From Sulfitobacter maritimus (GTDB taxonomy: Bacteria > Pseudomonadota > Alphaproteobacteria > Rhodobacterales > Rhodobacteraceae), in contig NZ_JABVBB010000022.1 in the NCBI RefSeq assembly GCF_013346665.1, forward strand, positions 1 to 64,000: a stretch of DNA of 64,000 bases, given 5' to 3'. A program made the translations under genes and the position numbers. Shown one piece after another: positions 59,629-64,000 of this stretch; within the stretch, counting starts at the first letter, position 1; each line of letters begins with the position of its first letter. Under the pieces are notes generated by a model that saw nothing but the letters and a program-made list of their open reading frames with translations, ran no database searches and was not told the origin of the DNA.

Positions 59629-60399
59629 TTAATAGGGCAGGATCACATCCATCGCGTCTTCGCCATAGCTGCGCTCCTGAGCGCGCGAAAGCGTGCCGCG
59701 GCCACCGTAGGCGATGCGGGCCTCTGCGATCTTGTCATAGGAAATCGTGTTGTCATCGCGGATGTCGGCAGGGCGCACGATCCCGGCCATGCGCAGCTCG
59801 CGCAGCTCTTGATTCACCATGATTTCTTGACGTCCCGCGACCACCAGCGTGCCATTGGGCAGCTTGTCGATCACCAGTGCAGCGACTTTTAACTCGATCC
59901 GCTCGTTGCGTGAAATCGCGCCAGAACCGCTCGCTTCCGAGGACGAGCCGATCTCGACCACGTCGCCACTGGGCAGGTCGGCGGCACTGATTCCGGGCAG
60001 AATTGCGGCAATTTTCGCGCCATAGCCAAAGAAGGTCGGGAAACCGATCGAACTTGCGCCTTCGCGCTCGCGGTCGGTGGTATTGCGCAATTGGGCGCGG
60101 TCGTCGATGGAAATGACAACTGTCACGATATCGCCAATGTCATCGGCGCGTTGGTCGGAAAACAGCGCCTCATGTTTGGCCGAAAAGAGTGAGGCCCGCG
60201 CACTGCCGCTGCGGGGCGGCTCCATCGCGGCGGCGGGCATTGGCACCTGAACGCGGGCAACCTCGGGGATCGTTTGACTGTCCACTACAAGCGGGGAGGG
60301 CTGGGGATCGCGGTCAAAATGGGGGTTGGCGGCACAGCCTGCGAGGAAAAGGGACGCTCCCAAGGCCAGAACACCGGGGCGGGTAAAAACGGCTGTCAT
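59629..60399 (-). CDS. flgH: Flagellar L-ring protein FlgH
   Basis: A 256-residue lipoprotein with a lipobox LFLAGC (Cys22). The L-ring domain follows with family motifs SLFSAKHEALFSDQRADDIGDIVTVVISI and the C-terminal NGTLVVAGRQEIMVNQELRELRMAGIVRP. It forms the outer-membrane bushing around the rod. It overlaps flgA by 4 bp in the flgF-flgG-flgA-flgH operon. Confidence 0.94.
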   Translation of the reverse strand: MTAVFTRPGVLALGASLFLAGCAANPHFDRDPQPSPLVVDSQTIPEVARVQVPMPAAAMEPPRSGSARASLFSAKHEALFSDQRADDIGDIVTVVISIDDRAQLRNTTDREREGASSIGFPTFFGYGAKIAAILPGISAADLPSGDVVEIGSSSEASGSGAISRNERIELKVAALVIDKLPNGTLVVAGRQEIMVNQELRELRMAGIVRPADIRDDNTISYDKIAEARIAYGGRGTLSRAQERSYGEDAMDVILPY

Positions 60400-61055
60400 T
60401 GCACGATCTCCACGGTCCCTTCGCCGGTGGCGATGCCGGTGACCGTCTTGTTGCTGATAAGGTTCACGATACGGACTTCCTGCCCCTCATGCGCGTCGCT
60501 GAGCGCACGACCGGGAGAGCGTAAGTCGAGCAGACCATCGCTGAAGCTGATCTCTACCCGGTCGCCCCGGCTGATGACCAGCGGATGAATGATCGACTGC
60601 GTCTGAATGGGGCGCCCCGGCGTGAGCACCCGGCGCACCTGTTTGCCGATGACCTCATCGATCTCGGTCTCGACATAGGCGCCCACGCGGCCCACGGGCA
60701 GGCGCATGACGGTCAGATCGTCTTCCGTGATGATATCATCGGGCAACAGCCGTCGGGTCGGCACAGGCACCGGCAGGGTGATCAGCGCCAGCCCCCCAAT
60801 GCGCTGCACGTCGCCGGTCTCAAGCACGGCATTGGCCAGAAACTTGCCACTGCGCGGATCCATCCAGAACTCTGCCAGCGTGACGACCTCGCCCTTCGGC
60901 GCGTCCTTAACCGTGACTTCAAACTCGCCCTCGGGCGGCAGGCTGTCGGCGTAATCCGAGCGGGCGCGTTCTTCGACAAGCACGCCGACAGGGGCCGCCA
61001 AAGATGGCTCTGCAAGTAGCATCACGCCAAGAAGGATCGCGCCGAGCCGTTTCAT
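60396..61055 (-). CDS. flgA: Flagella basal-body P-ring formation protein FlgA
   Basis: A 219-residue periplasmic chaperone with a signal peptide (MKRLGAILLGVMLLAEPSLAAP). A SAF domain (~115-215) shows the family's RRLLPDDIITEDDL and GRPIQTQSI. It helps FlgI assemble into the P-ring. Its start shares one base with the flgG stop and its stop overlaps flgH. Confidence 0.87.
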   Translation of the reverse strand: MKRLGAILLGVMLLAEPSLAAPVGVLVEERARSDYADSLPPEGEFEVTVKDAPKGEVVTLAEFWMDPRSGKFLANAVLETGDVQRIGGLALITLPVPVPTRRLLPDDIITEDDLTVMRLPVGRVGAYVETEIDEVIGKQVRRVLTPGRPIQTQSIIHPLVISRGDRVEISFSDGLLDLRSPGRALSDAHEGQEVRIVNLISNKTVTGIATGEGTVEIVQ

Positions 61056-61840
61056 TAGCGGATCTGGTTCGCCGCCGACAGCATCTGGTCTGCGGTTTCG
61101 ATCGATTTGGAGTTCATCTCATAGGCGCGCTGCGCCGAGATCAGATCGGTGATCTGTTGAATGACATTCACGTTCGACGCTTCCAGATAGCCCTGACGCA
61201 ACAGCCCGGTGCCCGGGGAGCCGGGGGTGACGACCTGGGCCTCGCCAGAGGCTTCGGTGGCAAGCAAGAAGTTATTGCCTACGGGACGCATCCCCGGCTC
61301 GTTGACAAAGGTGGTCAGGCTGAACTGGCCCAGTTCCACCGGGATCGGGTCATTCTCAACATAGGCCATGACAACGCCTTGCTCGTTGATCTCTACCGAA
61401 GTGGTGTTTGGTGGCACGACAAGGCCGGGATCGACGCGGTAGCCCTGCATGGTGACGATCTCGCCTTCTGCCGACAGTTGGAAAGAGCCGTCGCGGGTGA
61501 AAGCCTGATTGCCATCGGGCATCAGGACCGAGAAATAGCCGCGCCCGTCAATGGCCACGTTCAACTGGTTCTCGGTAGCAACCATGCCGCCTTGGGTGTT
61601 GAGCCGTACGGTCCCAGCGGTCTGCACCCCCATGCCGATGTCGATGCCCACAGGCCGTGTCGATCCCGCCTCAGAGGTCAGCGCCCCTTCACGTTGCATA
61701 GATTGGTAGATCAAATCCTGAAAGGCGGCGCGGCTGGCCTTGAAGCCCGTCGTATTGGCGTTGGCGATGTTGTTGGAGATCACATCGACATTGGTCTGCT
61801 GCGCCATCATGCCGGTTGCGGCGATGCTGAGTGCCTTCAT
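61055..61840 (-). CDS. flgG: Flagellar distal rod protein FlgG
   Basis: A 261-residue rod protein with the N-terminal flg_bb_rod motif (SNNIANANTTGFK, ~22-34), a central D1 core with the GYFSVLMPDGNQAFTRDGSF segment, and a C-terminal helix (ASNVNVIQQITDLISAQRAYEMNSK) for packing. The length is normal for FlgG. It follows flgF by 40 bp. Confidence 0.95.
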   Translation of the reverse strand: MKALSIAATGMMAQQTNVDVISNNIANANTTGFKASRAAFQDLIYQSMQREGALTSEAGSTRPVGIDIGMGVQTAGTVRLNTQGGMVATENQLNVAIDGRGYFSVLMPDGNQAFTRDGSFQLSAEGEIVTMQGYRVDPGLVVPPNTTSVEINEQGVVMAYVENDPIPVELGQFSLTTFVNEPGMRPVGNNFLLATEASGEAQVVTPGSPGTGLLRQGYLEASNVNVIQQITDLISAQRAYEMNSKSIETADQMLSAANQIR

Positions 61841-61880
61841 TGGTTCGTTCCTTCCGTTCTACGGATGCCCCCTTTTGGGG

Positions 61881-62624
61881 TCAGACTGCCTGCATGATGC
61901 GTTTAAGCGAGTCGCGGCGCAGGTCGTCCGCATTGCCCATCAGGGAATTGGTGCGCTCATAGGCGCGCTGCACGTCGATCAGCCGGGTCATCTCGCGCAC
62001 CGGGTTCACGTTGCTGAGCTCCAGCGCGCCTTGGCGCACGGCGGTGCCTTCAGCCGGGCCGGGTTTGGCCGAGCCTTCGGGGGCAATCAACATGCCCCCA
62101 CCAAGGCGTTTGTAGCTTTGAATTTCAGGGATATCGAAGACGCCGATTTTGCGCAGTGGGCCGGTCTCGCTGCCGGAAATCGTGCCGTCCTCAGAAATGT
62201 TGATCTCGCCCAATCCTTGGGTTGGCAGTTGGATCGGCGCACCGCCGGCGTCCAGCAATTTCGCACCGGACAGGAGCGTCAGATTGCCCTGCGTATCAAT
62301 GACAAAACTGCCGTCGCGGCCATAGGCCTGCTGGCCCTCTGGCGTCTGATAGCTAAACCACCCTCCGCCATGCAGCGCCACGTCCAGCGGGTTGCCAGTC
62401 TGGGACAGAGCGCCGGGGCGTGTGTCGATATATGAACCGGTGTCACTGACAAAAGCCGACTGATCGTCAGCGGACATGCTGGTGTCCTGCAACAAGCTTT
62501 CAAACACCACATGCTCGCCCTTGTAACCGGCAGTGCTGGCATTCGCGATGTTGTTTGCGGTGATGTCCAACTGGCGCTGCAACGAGGTCGCCAGCGACAT
62601 GCTGATATGAGTGGATTCTGTCAT
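61881..62624 (-). CDS. flgF: Flagellar proximal rod protein FlgF
   Basis: A 247-residue rod protein with the motif ANNIANASTAGYKGEHV near the N-terminus, GGWFSYQTPEGQQAYGRDGSF in the core and SNVNPVREMTRLIDVQRAYER at the C-terminus. The ATG at 62624 gives MTESTHISMSLATSL, the family start. First gene of the minus rod/ring operon, divergent from the exported helical protein. Confidence 0.93.
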   Translation of the reverse strand: MTESTHISMSLATSLQRQLDITANNIANASTAGYKGEHVVFESLLQDTSMSADDQSAFVSDTGSYIDTRPGALSQTGNPLDVALHGGGWFSYQTPEGQQAYGRDGSFVIDTQGNLTLLSGAKLLDAGGAPIQLPTQGLGEINISEDGTISGSETGPLRKIGVFDIPEIQSYKRLGGGMLIAPEGSAKPGPAEGTAVRQGALELSNVNPVREMTRLIDVQRAYERTNSLMGNADDLRRDSLKRIMQAV

Positions 62625-62723
62625 GGCGCACCTCAAGGGTTGCAAGGATGAAGTGACTTTTTCAAGGTCACTGTGAAATAATTAATGGATTTTTACAAGA
62701 ATAAAGTGCATCTATCCATTGAG

Positions 62724-64000
62724 ATGACGCATTTGCACAACATTGTTCTTGGTCTTTCCTTAGTGATTGCAGCACCAGTGATGGCGCAGGAGACCCCTAT
62801 TTTCGCGCCGTTGCGTCTGGTCGAACAAGGGCAGCGCGATTTCCTCACCGCGCGGCAGGACCTTTCTGAACAGATGATTCAGCTCAGCGCGGCAGACGAG
62901 GCTGAGGCTGGTAAGACACTGAACGCAAACCTCCTATTGGATATGGCCGAACTGCACCTCGCATGGATGTTGCGCAGGGAGGCCGGCGGCTATCTTGCGG
63001 CGCTGGACCCGGAAAGTCTGACCCCGGCCGCGCAGCGGCGGTACCGGACGCTGGACCTTGCGTTGGCGCTGTTGGATCAACAGAACTCTGCGGGCGGGCT
63101 CGGACAGGCCGTGTCGCGCTCGGTTGGTTGGGGGCAGGGGCAGGCCCTGCGTGCCGCAGCCTTTGCCCGCCTTGGCGCGACGGATGAGGCCGCGCGTTTG
63201 CTGCCCGATATTATTGCAAGCCTTAAGGCGCTGTCTCCCGCGATCGAAGCCGCGCTTTTGCCAGACCTGCTGGAAGCTGCGCTAGCGGCGGAGGACTGGG
63301 AGGCCGGGCGGGCGTTGGCTGAGCGTTTTGCCAGCCATGCGGCCCTGCGCGATGGGCCAGCCTATCGCTACCTTCTGGCGCGGGCTTCGGAGCTTTCGGG
63401 CGACTATCTGATGGCCTTTGACGGCTATGCCGAAGCCGCACAGGGCCGTGATGTCTATGCCCACCGTGCGCGGCTGGCGCTGGTGCGCATGGGGCGCGAG
63501 ACGGACAGTCTGCCGCTGGCGGATGCCGTGGCGCTGCTCAAATCTGCGCGGTGGCTGTGGAGCGGGGATGACGCGGCGCGTGAGGGTGTCATGCTTCTGG
63601 CGTCACTCGCCGAAGAAGCCGGAGACCTTGAAGCCGCGCTTTGGGCCTTGGGGCATCTGCTCCGAGACGCGTCTGACAACGAGGCAGAAGCACTCCGCGC
63701 GCGGGCGCAGGCGGTCTATGGCAGTTTTTACAGCGCTGGTGCGGCTGGTGAGATCGACCTGTCGGCTTTTCTTGAGGGCCATGCCCGGATCGCGCACCGG
63801 TGGCGCTTTGATGCGGGGTTTGCTGCGCATGCCATGGCGGTCCCGCAACGGCTGCTCGACACTGGAATGACAGCGCTTGCCGCGCGGGAGTTCCGTGCGT
63901 TGCGGGAGCTTGCCGAAGCGGGCGGGCGTTCGGGTGTGGCAGCGGCAGACCCGGACCTGATCGCGGATCTGCGGACCAAGGAAGCCCGCGCCCTGTTGGC
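62724..64000 (+). CDS. Exported helical-repeat protein, cut by the window end
   Basis: The frame is open from 62724 (or 62685) to the end of the window, giving at least 425 residues. A signal peptide (NIVLGLSLVIAAPVMAQ) is followed by an Ala/Leu-rich series of helix pairs, in the style of TPR repeats (AAAFARLGATDEAARLLP, LLASLAEEAGDLEAALWALGHLL). No catalytic motif is seen. Divergent from flgF, it is likely a periplasmic flagellar accessory. The C-terminus and real length are unknown. Confidence 0.75.
   Translation, partial: MTHLHNIVLGLSLVIAAPVMAQETPIFAPLRLVEQGQRDFLTARQDLSEQMIQLSAADEAEAGKTLNANLLLDMAELHLAWMLRREAGGYLAALDPESLTPAAQRRYRTLDLALALLDQQNSAGGLGQAVSRSVGWGQGQALRAAAFARLGATDEAARLLPDIIASLKALSPAIEAALLPDLLEAALAAEDWEAGRALAERFASHAALRDGPAYRYLLARASELSGDYLMAFDGYAEAAQGRDVYAHRARLALVRMGRETDSLPLADAVALLKSARWLWSGDDAAREGVMLLASLAEEAGDLEAALWALGHLLRDASDNEAEALRARAQAVYGSFYSAGAAGEIDLSAFLEGHARIAHRWRFDAGFAAHAMAVPQRLLDTGMTALAAREFRALRELAEAGGRSGVAAADPDLIADLRTKEARALL

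Noticed and set aside
1-64000. tRNA, rRNA or prophage genes
   Set aside because: None recognised on either strand; the mobile content is limited to insertion sequences near the left end.

Overview
The window looks like an alphaproteobacterial genome, most likely a Rhodobacterales / Roseobacter-group bacterium; the genus cannot be fixed from the sequence alone. The reasons are high GC content, a MucR zinc-finger regulator beside motAB, Rhodobacteraceae-type flagellar gene order, a hydroxyproline-catabolism cluster, and several promoters of the alphaproteobacterial EcfG general-stress type (GGAAC-N16/17-CGTT).

Layout. 1-5056 is a degraded accessory zone. A complete IS3-family element has cut into a small restriction-associated gene. 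Behind it lie a frameshifted DUF6998-like gene, a multiply frameshifted type I restriction specificity gene (hsdS), an IS110 fragment and an IS407-like IS3 remnant. 5182-8175 holds an EcfG-type promoter, an SRPBCC protein, a zinc alcohol dehydrogenase, a 48-residue charged protein and an exported beta-rich protein. 8205-22522 is a respiratory island built as two converging operons. The plus operon encodes a Tat-exported flavin amine oxidase-like protein, two cytochromes c and a TrkH/TrkA potassium transporter. The eight-gene minus operon encodes a Tat-exported small subunit, a GMC flavoprotein with a cysteine cluster, diheme and monoheme cytochromes c, oxidase subunit II with a heme-c tail, a subunit I-III fusion, a small membrane protein and a CtaG-type assembly factor. 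Both arms start behind an EcfG-type promoter. 22653-27280 is an ion-transport and envelope block (CaCA exchanger, double PRC-barrel protein, SSS symporter, MscS channel), the PRC-SSS-MscS part again with an EcfG-type promoter.

27427-29147 is a three-gene operon (TTHB210-like protein, cupredoxin, ECF sigma factor) with a clear ECF promoter and no visible anti-sigma factor. 29462-34259 is a TetR-adaptor-RND efflux operon. 34397-43153 is a nearly complete hydroxyproline degradation locus: GntR regulator, DHDPS-family deaminase, Ldh-family reductase, ketoglutarate-semialdehyde dehydrogenase, D-hydroxyproline dehydrogenase, 4-hydroxyproline 2-epimerase and an aconitase-X dehydratase. 43374-47052 is a PaoABC-like molybdenum aldehyde oxidoreductase. 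A frameshifted second copy of the 48-residue protein, pobA, an FAD amine oxidoreductase and a MYG1 protein follow.

51631-64000 is flagellar: motA with two small genes, an unknown membrane-tailed protein, mucR, motB, an unknown protein, fliK, flgD, a FliL-like protein, flgH, flgA, flgG, flgF and the start of a long exported helical protein cut by the window end.

The main idea offered is that one general-stress sigma factor may control the redox island, the detoxification genes, the PRC/ion genes and both small-protein copies. The redox island itself may be a self-contained route from two exported flavoproteins, through dedicated cytochromes c, to a dedicated oxidase that lacks the usual K-channel lysine.
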